Assembly (NCBI GenBank): GCA_900473045.1
Contig: UCKS01000004.1
Location: forward strand, 1 to 64,000
DNA from: Hyphomicrobiales bacterium
Lineage (GTDB): Bacteria; Pseudomonadota; Alphaproteobacteria; Rhizobiales; Rhizobiaceae
Reading direction: 5' to 3'
Length of the DNA: 64,000 nucleotides
This document shows positions 57,441 to 64,000 of this stretch, in pieces. The position numbers and the translations under genes are program-made. Position 1 is the stretch's first letter, and each line of letters opens with the position of its first letter. The notes beneath the pieces were generated by a model that worked only from the letters and a program-made list of their open reading frames with translations, made no database searches and was not told where the DNA came from.

Positions 57441-59093
57441 ATGTTACGACCGTATCAGGTAGAGGTGAAGAATGAAACCTATGATGCCTGGAGGGCAGGG
57501 AATAAGAACGTCATAACGGTGATGCCCACAGGTGCGGGCAAAACGAAATTAATGGCGTCGATTTTCCATGATAATTCCGAGCCGCAAATTGCTATTGCGC
57601 ACCGTCAGGAACTGGTCGGACAGATATCGTGCGCGATGGCTGGTGAGGGAATTCATCACAACATTATCGCGCCCGAGCCCGTCATAAGGTTCTGTATCAA
57701 GCAGCACATAAAGAAATTCGGGCGGAATTTTCATCACCCGCGGTCACAGACTCATGTCGCCGGGGTCGATACGTTGCTGTCACCGAAACGACGGGACAGC
57801 CTGCAGCAACTGTTCAATTCAATGCGCCTGTGGACGATAGACGAGGCGCATCACGTATTGCCAAAGAACAAATGGGGCAGGGCGGTCGATCTGTTCCAGT
57901 GGAAGGATTTCCAAGGGAACGTTAAACGACCGATCGGATTAGGCGTCACAGCCACACCCCGGCGCGCTGATAATCAACCGCTCGGGGCGAAGTTCGGCGG
58001 CGTGTTTCATCACATGATTCTTGGTCCGACGCCGCGCGCGCTGATCAACATGGAATATTTGACGGACTATCGGATATTTGCGCCGCCCGCATCGATCGCC
58101 CGAGCCGCGTTGAAAATATCCGAAACGACGGGGGAATTTACTGAATCGTCGGTGCGTGAGGCGTCCCACAAATCCCCGATCGTCGGGGACATGGTCGAAC
58201 AATACCTGAAGATCGCCAAAGGCAAGCGTGCGATTGCGTTCGTGGTCGATGTCGAGACCGCAAAGGAAGTCGCGGCACGTTTCTGCGGTGCTGGCGTACC
58301 GGCTGAAGCCGTCAGTGGGGACACGGACGACGGTATCAGACAGGACGCGGTCGAACGGTTCGAACAAGGCAAAACGCTTGTTCTGGTCAACGTCGGACTG
58401 TTCGGGGAAGGCTTCGACGTGCCAGCCGTGGAAGTCGTTATCGACGGCGCACCCACAGAATCGTTTTCGAATTTTGCACAGCGGTTCGGTCGGATGCTTC
58501 GACTGTTCGACGGGAAGCTTTTCGGGATTTACATCGACCATGTGGGGAACGTCATCCGTCACGGGTTGCCCGACGCGCCGCGCCACTGGACGCTTGACGT
58601 CGATTATCGCGGATCCCGCAAACGCGACCTGGACGAGGGAATTATTCCGGTCCGCGCGTGCATCAAATGCTTTCGGGCGTACGAGGCGGTCACCAAGACG
58701 TGCCCGTACTGCGGACATGTGGACGTCCCCGCACCAGGCGCGCGGCTGTCACCCGATATGGTCGATGGTGATCTGTTCGAATTCGCGCCCGAGCTGCTTG
58801 CACGGTTGCGCGGTGAAATCGACCGTCGCGACTATGAACAGACCGGGCGACCATCGTCAGCGGTCGAAGTCGTCATACAGCGCAACCACAACGCCCGGTT
58901 CGAAGCGCTCCAGCAGTTGCGGGACAGCATGAATTATTGGGCCGGGGTCCAGATTTACGGGCTCGGTCGTCCTGAATCGGAAGCGTACAGACGTTTCTAT
59001 CACAAGTTCGGCCTAGATACGCTGACGGCACAAACGTTAAGCGGTCCCGAAATGATTTCGTTAACAGAGAAAATTCGTGTTGACATGATTTGA
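57441..59093 (+). CDS. DEAD/DEAH-box superfamily 2 helicase
   Basis: 550 residues. Walker A PTGAGKT (29-35), DEAH box WTIDEAHHVL (134-137), GVTATPRRADNQPL (motif III area), and the second RecA-like half with FAQRFGRMLRLF (motif VI). A zinc ribbon follows (CIKCFRAYEAVTKTCPYCGH, about 410-430). It resembles RadD/ComFA-type helicases of phages that unwind DNA in replication or recombination. First gene of the plus-strand early operon. Confidence 0.88.
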   Translation: MLRPYQVEVKNETYDAWRAGNKNVITVMPTGAGKTKLMASIFHDNSEPQIAIAHRQELVGQISCAMAGEGIHHNIIAPEPVIRFCIKQHIKKFGRNFHHPRSQTHVAGVDTLLSPKRRDSLQQLFNSMRLWTIDEAHHVLPKNKWGRAVDLFQWKDFQGNVKRPIGLGVTATPRRADNQPLGAKFGGVFHHMILGPTPRALINMEYLTDYRIFAPPASIARAALKISETTGEFTESSVREASHKSPIVGDMVEQYLKIAKGKRAIAFVVDVETAKEVAARFCGAGVPAEAVSGDTDDGIRQDAVERFEQGKTLVLVNVGLFGEGFDVPAVEVVIDGAPTESFSNFAQRFGRMLRLFDGKLFGIYIDHVGNVIRHGLPDAPRHWTLDVDYRGSRKRDLDEGIIPVRACIKCFRAYEAVTKTCPYCGHVDVPAPGARLSPDMVDGDLFEFAPELLARLRGEIDRRDYEQTGRPSSAVEVVIQRNHNARFEALQQLRDSMNYWAGVQIYGLGRPESEAYRRFYHKFGLDTLTAQTLSGPEMISLTEKIRVDMI

Positions 59094-59148
59094 CATAATG
59101 TGTCATCAAATGTGTAACACATGAAACGTTTGTAACGGAGGAAGTGAA
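59080..59148 (+). promoter_or_regulatory. Putative promoter before 59149
   Basis: Two overlapping TTGACA boxes (59080-59085, 59090-59095); 17 bases after the second comes TGTAAC (59113-59118), and a GTAACGGAGGAAG ribosome site follows. The first box lies at the end of the helicase gene. Confidence 0.45.
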
Positions 59149-59532
59149 ATGCACAAGATGGCAGTAATGGCAGCGGTGATGATTTCGGCACTCGGTGGTC
59201 AGTCGATCGCTGGACGGTCTCGGTTTGTTGAAAAGCAGACCGAAGAACAGAAGGAATTCTACATCAACCGTGCGGCTGCGAAACGTGCCCGCCGTGCGAC
59301 ACCGTCAAGCGCAATTGCAAAGTTCGAACCTGTGAATGTCGAGAAATCCCGTCAGGTTGAACGTGCCGAATTCCGCCGTGAAGTCAAGCGCGGCAACCAC
59401 ATTCGCAAGCAGAAGGACCGCACAGCGCGTGCCCTCAATCGTCCCGACAGTCGTCCGTCGTTGCTCCGTATCGCAGCGATGAATGCGGTATCGACGCTTT
59501 CCGGCTTCGGTGCCAAGCGCAAGGCGTCCTGA
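59149..59532 (+). CDS. Basic hypothetical phage protein, 127 residues
   Basis: Lys/Arg-rich (RAEFRREVKRGNHIRKQKDR) with a slightly hydrophobic N terminus (MAVMAAVMISALGGQSIAG) that could be a signal peptide. With that charge it may bind nucleic acid. Good GGAGGAAG ribosome site. No family recognised. Confidence 0.55.
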   Translation: MHKMAVMAAVMISALGGQSIAGRSRFVEKQTEEQKEFYINRAAAKRARRATPSSAIAKFEPVNVEKSRQVERAEFRREVKRGNHIRKQKDRTARALNRPDSRPSLLRIAAMNAVSTLSGFGAKRKAS

Positions 59533-59534
59533 TC

Positions 59535-59723
59535 ATGACGAGCCTCAAACTCTGGCAACGTCTCGCAGCGGACCGGGCGGCAGTCGTCGCACTGACTGCG
59601 GTCGAAATGGAACACGCTCGGGACAACAACGATCTGGAACGGCTGACGATTGCCGACCGGTACCACAACGAGGAGACCCGGCTTTTCGCTACGGCTGAAC
59701 GCAAGCTGCAGGAATTCGTCTGA
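59535..59723 (+). CDS. Hypothetical phage protein, 62 residues
   Basis: Helical (AADRAAVVALTAVEMEHARD), unknown family. Two bases after the previous stop; its own stop overlaps the next ATG. Confidence 0.5.
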   Translation: MTSLKLWQRLAADRAAVVALTAVEMEHARDNNDLERLTIADRYHNEETRLFATAERKLQEFV

Positions 59724-59938
59724 TGGCGCTCGGTATTCCCACGTTCGACAGTCTCGCTCATGCGGCCGGTGCCGCCCCGGAAGGGTACGCGCTGTTCCAG
59801 AAAGTCAAGGCGCGGGAATACATCAAACAGCGTAACGCCTTTATCGCGTTCGTATCGTCCACAGTGGCGCGCACGGACATGACGGCTGAAATGAAAATCG
59901 CGGCTATTTCGATGCACCCCGGAAGGATGATGACATGA
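59723..59938 (+). CDS. Hypothetical phage protein, 71 residues
   Basis: Small helical protein (LFQKVKAREYIKQRNAFIAF). Overlaps both neighbours; the run of coupled starts in this operon supports it. Confidence 0.5.
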   Translation: MALGIPTFDSLAHAAGAAPEGYALFQKVKAREYIKQRNAFIAFVSSTVARTDMTAEMKIAAISMHPGRMMT

Positions 59939-60330
59939 CGACTGAGACGGTGAAAGAACATCAGGAATGCGCCGCATCCGGTGCCGGTTGCCACATGGTT
60001 CATACGAAACGCTTTGACCAGTGGATTTGCGAATATTGCGGTCGTGAAGAAACGGAATCCGAGAAAGCCGAAGTCGCAAAACTCAGCACCGACACTGTGG
60101 ATGTGCCGCCCGAACCGGTGACCCTGGACGACGTTTCGCGGCGGATCGATGCGATCTGCGAAGCGCATCTGGAACGTTGCAAGACGGCACAGGCGGCATA
60201 CTCGGATGATCTGGACGCGCTGGCTGCAGCCGTCGAAGCATCGCCGGACATCAATCAGAATGCGGTCGGCTTGATCGTTCTCGGTCGCGTGAAAACGCTG
60301 ATGACCGAAGTAGAGAAGGCGATCGGCTGA
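59935..60330 (+). CDS. Hypothetical protein with zinc-ribbon N terminus
   Basis: 131 residues. The N terminus has ECAASGAGCHMVHTKRFDQW and ICEYCGREE, a C..C..C..C arrangement like small zinc ribbons, followed by a helical acidic part. ATGA overlap with the previous gene. Confidence 0.55.
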   Translation: MTTETVKEHQECAASGAGCHMVHTKRFDQWICEYCGREETESEKAEVAKLSTDTVDVPPEPVTLDDVSRRIDAICEAHLERCKTAQAAYSDDLDALAAAVEASPDINQNAVGLIVLGRVKTLMTEVEKAIG

Positions 60331-60437
60331 TGTTTTACCCGATGATTATAGTCGGCTGTTTCTTGTGCGGTGCCGGTCATTACGTCATCGGGTCGCTGAT
60401 TGTCGGCGCGTCTTGGTTCTTTATGGGGCGAAAATGA
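60330..60437 (+). CDS. 35-residue membrane peptide
   Basis: ATG overlaps the previous stop and TGA (60435-60437) overlaps the next ATG. Nearly entirely hydrophobic (MIIVGCFLCGAGHYVIGSLI) with a charged GRK end. Coupling on both sides is the support. Confidence 0.5.
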   Translation: MFYPMIIVGCFLCGAGHYVIGSLIVGASWFFMGRK

Positions 60438-60925
60438 CCTTCGAAGAATGGGCGGTCAAACACGGGATATCGTCTGCAGCGCTGCAGGACTTGCGCACGC
60501 TGTACGTTCCGCCGCCCGTTGATGTTCAAGGTTCGTCCGAAGCAGCCACACAGGCGCGCTTGCGGGTCGAAGCGCCGAAGATCGGCGGAATGCTACTGCG
60601 GAATAACAACGGGGCGTACGAAAGCACGCCGGACAGTTGGACCCGTTACGGCCTGGGGAACGACAGCAAGAAATTGAACACCGTTTGGAAGTCGTCGGAC
60701 CTGATCGGACCGACCCCGATCGTTATCAAACCGTGTCACCTCAACATGACACTAGGAATTTTTACAGCTGTGGAAGTCAAACACCCCGGCTGGACCAAGC
60801 CTGAGAATGATCGCGACAGGGCGCAAGAGGCGTTTCTCGTCAGTGTTTGTCAGCATGGCGGACTCGGAATGTTCGTCACACACGAAAGTCAATACAATGG
60901 ATATGTCACGCGGATACGAAATTAA
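60434..60925 (+). CDS. VRR-NUC-type nuclease
   Basis: 163 residues. SSEAATQARLRVEAPKIGGM is the N-terminal helix with Glu; WKSSDLIGPTPI provides the Asp, and FTAVEVKHPGW the ExK; DRAQEAFLVSVCQHGGLGMF ends the fold, matching VRR-NUC nucleases found in phages and FAN1-like repair proteins. It acts on branched or flapped DNA in that family. The start at 60434 overlaps the preceding stop codon. Confidence 0.82.
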   Translation: MTFEEWAVKHGISSAALQDLRTLYVPPPVDVQGSSEAATQARLRVEAPKIGGMLLRNNNGAYESTPDSWTRYGLGNDSKKLNTVWKSSDLIGPTPIVIKPCHLNMTLGIFTAVEVKHPGWTKPENDRDRAQEAFLVSVCQHGGLGMFVTHESQYNGYVTRIRN

Positions 60926-61376
60926 GCCTGCTTCTGAAGGTGGATATGTTGTGTGCGGAAAGCCCTTTTCAGCATCGCCGTTTCCACCCCCAGGCGTCAC
61001 GGAAACCCCGGCAACCGTCGCGTTTTCGAACGCTAAGGATTTGATCGTCTGGCTTGCGAACAGCCACGAGGTTTCGATTGCGGTCAATGAAATCGGTGTC
61101 AGCTATTCCTTGGAAAGCGGCGTCCCTGCAATAGAAGCGCTTGACGGCTGGATTAACTGGAACGGCGGAACGTGTCCGGTCGATCGCGGTTTGCACGTCA
61201 TTGTCAAGACCGACGATGGTGGTGAAATAACCGGTATGGCCGGACAATTCGCGTGGGCCAAAGGTACCGCACCGCGCGATATCGTTGCGTATCGGCTCGT
61301 CAACACCGATGACGTGAAGCGCTGTGGTGTCGCTGCAGCGCAGGCTATCCGCGAACACGATCAGCGCCGGTCCTAA
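60897..61376 (+). CDS. Hypothetical phage protein, 159 residues
   Basis: Mixed alpha/beta protein. DGWINWNGGTCPVDRGLHVI and VIVKTDDGGEITGMAGQFAW recall small phage proteins with a beta domain that sit in early operons; no function known. Starts inside the nuclease gene end (ATG 60897 or 60903). Confidence 0.5.
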   Translation: MDMSRGYEIKPASEGGYVVCGKPFSASPFPPPGVTETPATVAFSNAKDLIVWLANSHEVSIAVNEIGVSYSLESGVPAIEALDGWINWNGGTCPVDRGLHVIVKTDDGGEITGMAGQFAWAKGTAPRDIVAYRLVNTDDVKRCGVAAAQAIREHDQRRS

Positions 61377-61377
61377 T

Positions 61378-61605
61378 ATGAAGCTCCCCGCAACAACCCG
61401 CCGCGCACTTATCCTCGACGCCGCAATACGGTGTGCGAACCGTGACGGGCTGTTGCGTGTGAACTGGAACGCCGTCGCCGCCGAATGTGAAATGGAAACT
61501 TCCGACCGAACCGTACGGGCATATTATCCACGTTACACAGCTTTGTGGGATGCGGTTCTAGCTGATGCTCGGTTCGTCGGGGATAAGATGGGGTACGTGT
61601 CGTGA
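61378..61605 (+). CDS. Isolated TetR-type DNA-binding domain
   Basis: 75 residues: RRALILDAAIRCANRDGLLR then VNWNAVAAECEMETSDRTVR and AYYPRYTALWDAVLAD form the full three-helix TetR head, but the ligand-binding body of about 120 residues is missing. As an isolated head it may regulate without a ligand. Begins one base after the previous stop. Confidence 0.65.
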   Translation: MKLPATTRRALILDAAIRCANRDGLLRVNWNAVAAECEMETSDRTVRAYYPRYTALWDAVLADARFVGDKMGYVS

Positions 61606-61829
61606 AAACAGACTGTGAATGTGTCGGAACGAAACTGCAGGCTGACGGTGTGACGCCTTGCTCGTGCATCGAAAACGATGCTTTGACGGAACTTCGTACG
61701 CTTCTGTGCGATGGTTTCACCACCTGTACGAGCGGGGGAGGCGAACGACCATATGTGAAAACATCGTTCGCCAATCTCCGTCAAGCGCAACGCTTTCACA
61801 GTTTGCTCGTGACGGTACTAACCCGATGA
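61602..61829 (+). CDS. Cys-rich hypothetical protein, 75 residues
   Basis: Cysteines at CECVGTKLQADGVTPCSCIE suggest a metal site at the N terminus. GTG start overlaps the previous stop as GTGA. No recognised family. Confidence 0.5.
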   Translation: MKTDCECVGTKLQADGVTPCSCIENDALTELRTLLCDGFTTCTSGGGERPYVKTSFANLRQAQRFHSLLVTVLTR

Positions 61830-62092
61830 ACCACCACGACACACGCATTATCGAATATTGCACGCGTCACCCGGAAACCCGTTCCGCATACGTCGCCGGG
61901 ATCTTCGGTGTCGAGACGACACACGTCTGTGCGCTCCGCAAGAAAGCCGGTGCACACGCCCCGCGCAAGGCCGCAGCAATCGCTCGGAACGTCAAGGGGG
62001 CTGACCTGGACGACATGATTTTGACGGCTGTGTACCGGCGCGGGCTGGTGGACTTTGTTCTTGGACCGGTGCCCGATGACGCGCGCGAATAA
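61826..62092 (+). CDS. Hypothetical phage protein, 88 residues, possible helix-turn-helix
   Basis: YVAGIFGVETTHVCALRKKA (about 19-38) is a possible helix-turn-helix. Overlaps the stop of the previous gene and the start of the next. Role unknown. Confidence 0.5.
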   Translation: MNHHDTRIIEYCTRHPETRSAYVAGIFGVETTHVCALRKKAGAHAPRKAAAIARNVKGADLDDMILTAVYRRGLVDFVLGPVPDDARE

Positions 62093-62645
62093 TTTCGGTG
62101 TCGCCGTCGCAGGCGGTGGGGATCAATCCAAGCGATCCGAGAACGATTTCTACGGTACGCCGCCCGAGCCGACCGAAGCAGTGTTACAACATTACATCGA
62201 CGTTATTCCGCGCGTTGTGGCTGAACTGTCCTGTGGCAAGGGTCACATGTCCCGCGTGATCGCGGCGAACGGTTTCACGGTCCTGTCAGCCGATAAGTTC
62301 CACCGTGGCTATGGATGGGGCGGGGTGGACTTCCTGACCCTGCCGGAACTGCCTTGCTGGCGTCGGATGGGGTTGATTATGAACCCGCCGTTCAACCTTG
62401 CCGACGAGTTTATCAGCCAGGCGCACCGGCTCGGGTTTCCGTTCATCGCCATGTACCTGAAATCGACCTACTGGAACGCAGCGAAACGTTACGCGCTGTG
62501 GGAACGATATCCACCGAAAGCGTGTCATCCGTTGACGTGGCGGGTCGATTTCACCGGGGGAGGAAACGCAACAATGGATTGCCAGTGGGTCATATGGGGC
62601 GATATGGTGCCTGTATCAAATGAACCGTTACGGAGGCCGAAATGA
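62076..62645 (+). CDS. Adenine-specific DNA methyltransferase-like protein
   Basis: 189 residues: FYGTPPEPTEAVLQHY at the N terminus, VVAELSCGKGHMSRVIAANG (SAM-binding loop place), then IMNPPFNLADEFI, the NPPF catalytic motif of N6-adenine methyltransferases (103-106), and FIAMYLKSTYWNA. It may protect phage DNA from host restriction. Similar short phage proteins lack a target-recognition domain, so activity is uncertain. Confidence 0.7.
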   Translation: MTRANNFGVAVAGGGDQSKRSENDFYGTPPEPTEAVLQHYIDVIPRVVAELSCGKGHMSRVIAANGFTVLSADKFHRGYGWGGVDFLTLPELPCWRRMGLIMNPPFNLADEFISQAHRLGFPFIAMYLKSTYWNAAKRYALWERYPPKACHPLTWRVDFTGGGNATMDCQWVIWGDMVPVSNEPLRRPK

Positions 62646-62812
62646 AACGTCTCGTTATCATCGACGCGCCGGGAAACCGCACGGCGGCGCTTTTGGCGCT
62701 ACTTGCGAAAACCCCTTCAGCACCCGTGGTTGTTGACGTCTTGAACGTCGGGTCACTCGACAACACTCCGAACCACATAGATCCGTCGAAGCGAGGATTT
62801 CAACCGCGATGA
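62642..62812 (+). CDS. 56-residue hypothetical protein
   Basis: ATG overlaps the methyltransferase stop and TGA (62810-62812) overlaps the next ATG. Starts MKRLVIIDAPGNRTAALLAL, reminiscent of the first strand and loop of a P-loop fold but too short to form one. Coupling is the main support. Confidence 0.45.
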   Translation: MKRLVIIDAPGNRTAALLALLAKTPSAPVVVDVLNVGSLDNTPNHIDPSKRGFQPR

Positions 62813-63033
62813 CCACCACACCACGATTCAAGTCATTCACAGGTGAGAAAAACGCTCATGCAGCCGTTGCCAAATCACCGGCCCGTGCGATCCGCTATGT
62901 GACGCTACTGGAGGGTGTGACCCTTCGTGACGGTACACGGGCGATTCAGTACGTGCCGACGTTCAAGCCAGCAACGGAAGCTGAACGGGCGATCGTGGTC
63001 GCGGCAAGGTTCAGGTGTGCCGATGCTGAATAA
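62809..63033 (+). CDS. Hypothetical phage protein, 74 residues
   Basis: Basic N-terminal half (FKSFTGEKNAHAAVAKSPAR) and a short beta region. Overlaps both neighbours. Unknown family. Confidence 0.5.
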   Translation: MTTTPRFKSFTGEKNAHAAVAKSPARAIRYVTLLEGVTLRDGTRAIQYVPTFKPATEAERAIVVAARFRCADAE

Positions 63034-63394
63034 GCTGAAAACGGAAAGCTTCTGGTATCTCGCTTCGCCTTACTCGCACGATGACGGCCGGGTGAGGGAC
63101 GCGCGGGCAATGGCTGTCAACGATTTCGCGGGGAACCTGTTGGCGCTCGGTGTGCACGTCTATTCCCCGATATGGGCGACCCACCGCGCGTGCATTAACT
63201 TCGAACTGCCGAAAGATCATCTGTTCTGGTTGGCGTTCAATAAGGATTTCATCGACCCGGCGTCGGGCGTGATCGTCTGCGATATCGACGGTTGGCGCGA
63301 ATCGAAGGGGTGTCAGCAAGAAATCGAGTACGCCCGCGATACCGGCAAACCCCTGTGGTTGTGCGACGATCGCTTGAACCTGAAGGCTCTGTGA
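63023..63394 (+). CDS. DUF1937 family protein, nucleoside-deoxyribosyltransferase-like fold
   Basis: 123 residues matching DUF1937: FWYLASPYSHDDGRVRDARA, VHVYSPIWATH, FWLAFNKDFIDPASGVIVCD, GWRESKGCQQEIEYARDTGK. The fold relates to nucleoside 2-deoxyribosyltransferases, and the SKGxxxE part forms the nucleotide site there. In phages it may act in nucleotide or signalling metabolism; no activity is proved. Confidence 0.75.
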   Translation: MLNKLKTESFWYLASPYSHDDGRVRDARAMAVNDFAGNLLALGVHVYSPIWATHRACINFELPKDHLFWLAFNKDFIDPASGVIVCDIDGWRESKGCQQEIEYARDTGKPLWLCDDRLNLKAL

Positions 63395-63405
63395 AAGGAA
63401 TGACT

Positions 63406-64000
63406 ATGAAATACTTTATTCTTGCTGCCTTTATGGCAACCATCCCCGCCGCAAACTGGCTGATAGGAAACGTCGGGACCGTCTGCATTCCGAACGGACC
63501 GTGCCTGTTACCGGTCGGGTTCGGTCTCACAGCTCCGAGCGGGGTTTTGATGGTCGGTCTTGCGCTCGTGTTGCGTGATGCTGTGCATGAACGTTTCGGG
63601 GCGTTAGTGGCAATCGTGGCAATTCTCGTCGGTGCCGTTCTGTCGGCTTTCTTTGCTGTGCCTGCGTTGGCCGTCGCATCAGCCGCGGCATTCCTCTTTT
63701 CTGAGCTTGCGGACCTAGTCGTATACGCCCCACTGCGAAAGCGTCGGCTGTACGTGGCGGTATTGTTATCAGGGATCGCCGGGGCAGTTGTCGATAGTGC
63801 CGCTTTCCTTCTCCTAGCGTTCGGTTCCTTGGATTTCATGAGCGGTCAAGTGGTCGGCAAATTGTGGATGACGATCGCCGCGCTCCCTGTAATTTGGATC
63901 ATCCGTAACCGCTGCCGTATCGGTTCACATGATTGGCGGACGTTCAAAGACTACGGCTATGGCTTTACCGAAAAGTGCAAGCGGTGCGGGGCGGTGGTCG
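63406..64000 (+). CDS. VUT/YhhQ-like transporter, truncated by window edge
   Basis: Open from ATG 63406 (AAAGGA upstream) to the window end. NWLIGNVGTVC, then PSGVLMVGLALVLRDAVHER and FLFSELADLVVYAPLRK match VUT family proteins, of which YhhQ imports queuosine precursors. About six spans are seen, then a soluble end CRIGSHDWRTFKDYGYGFTE followed by CKRCGA, a zinc-finger-like tail not usual for the family. A phage copy suggests import of a 7-deazaguanine base, perhaps for DNA modification; the partner genes would be outside the window. Confidence 0.7.
   Translation, partial: MKYFILAAFMATIPAANWLIGNVGTVCIPNGPCLLPVGFGLTAPSGVLMVGLALVLRDAVHERFGALVAIVAILVGAVLSAFFAVPALAVASAAAFLFSELADLVVYAPLRKRRLYVAVLLSGIAGAVVDSAAFLLLAFGSLDFMSGQVVGKLWMTIAALPVIWIIRNRCRIGSHDWRTFKDYGYGFTEKCKRCGAVV

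Larger units (their letters stand above)
21480..64000. mobile_element. Siphovirus-type prophage, right end outside window
   Basis: From about 21480 to the window edge every recognisable gene is phage-like: P27-type terminase, HK97-type portal, protease and capsid, tail tube, tape measure, tip protein, holin, endolysin, spanins, replication proteins. The left boundary lies between gpt (ends 21396) and the gene at 21543, but no attachment core can be named without the other end. No integrase, recombinase or classical CI/Cro pair was found, so they lie to the right or the phage uses another way of integrating. Base words such as GTAAC in intergenic regions distinguish it from host DNA. Confidence 0.85.

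Overview
The window looks like a chromosomal segment of an alphaproteobacterium, probably Rhizobiaceae. This rests on the approximately 1270-residue alphaproteobacterial vitamin B12-dependent ribonucleotide reductase, the high-GC host coding style, the intergenic palindromic repeats at 1-541 of a kind common in rhizobia, and gene-transfer-agent-like tail genes in the prophage. No 16S or other taxonomic marker is present, so genus is not resolved.

Region 1 (1-686) is intergenic: two near-identical copies of a double-hairpin repeat and a strong minus-strand terminator at 551-580. Region 2 (687-15640) reads as a Tn5053/Tn7-like transposon remnant or non-autonomous element. Its two ends carry the same 14-base sequence TGTTGAGTCACAAA in inverted orientation behind a TGTCAC terminus. 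One side holds tniQ-tniB and a frameshifted zinc-binding-like gene; no DDE transposase (tniA) is visible. The cargo is a plus-strand cluster of four putative nuclease or hydrolase genes (MBL fold with an SH3-like head, DUF429 RNase H-like, HEPN-motif protein, PD-(D/E)XK-like protein; 5563-10207) and a minus-strand type II CBASS operon (Cap4 nuclease-SAVED effector, CD-NTase, Cap2 E1-E2, Cap3 JAB; 15465-10494). The Cap4 reading frame is split by a -1 shift. The element ends 37 bases after the nrdJ stop codon and may separate nrdJ from its own terminator.

Region 3 (15678-21396) is host chromosome: nrdJ with a tandem pair of NrdR-like boxes upstream, an exported PDC-like protein, and gpt. Region 4 (about 21480 to the right edge, more than 42 kb) is a siphovirus-type prophage whose far end lies outside the window; no integrase or CI-type repressor was found. 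Its order is: a tightly overlapping minus-strand operon of small genes (24885-22019), regulators (25700-26964), a gene-free AT-rich region with direct and inverted repeats that could be a replication origin or control region (26965-27891), packaging and head genes (28096-38261), tail genes (38265-47442), SGNH hydrolase, holin, SAR endolysin and nested spanins (47535-49617), a minus-strand replication operon with family B DNA polymerase, SSB-like protein, GapR-like DUF2312 protein and DUF2800 nuclease (57340-50122), and a plus-strand early operon with helicase, VRR-NUC nuclease, methyltransferase-like protein and a VUT-type transporter cut by the window edge (57441-64000).

Three things cross gene boundaries in the prophage: a conserved promoter cassette (TTGACR...TGTAATAY...CGGAG) repeated before three separate minus-strand genes, an 11-fold occurrence of the 10-mer ACTGTGRATG that I did not find in the 21 kb of non-phage sequence, and a shared GGGGCGG/CCGCCCC stem after both the capsid and the SSB-like genes. 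All coordinates and counts were read by eye; family names rest on motif recognition, not on database searches.
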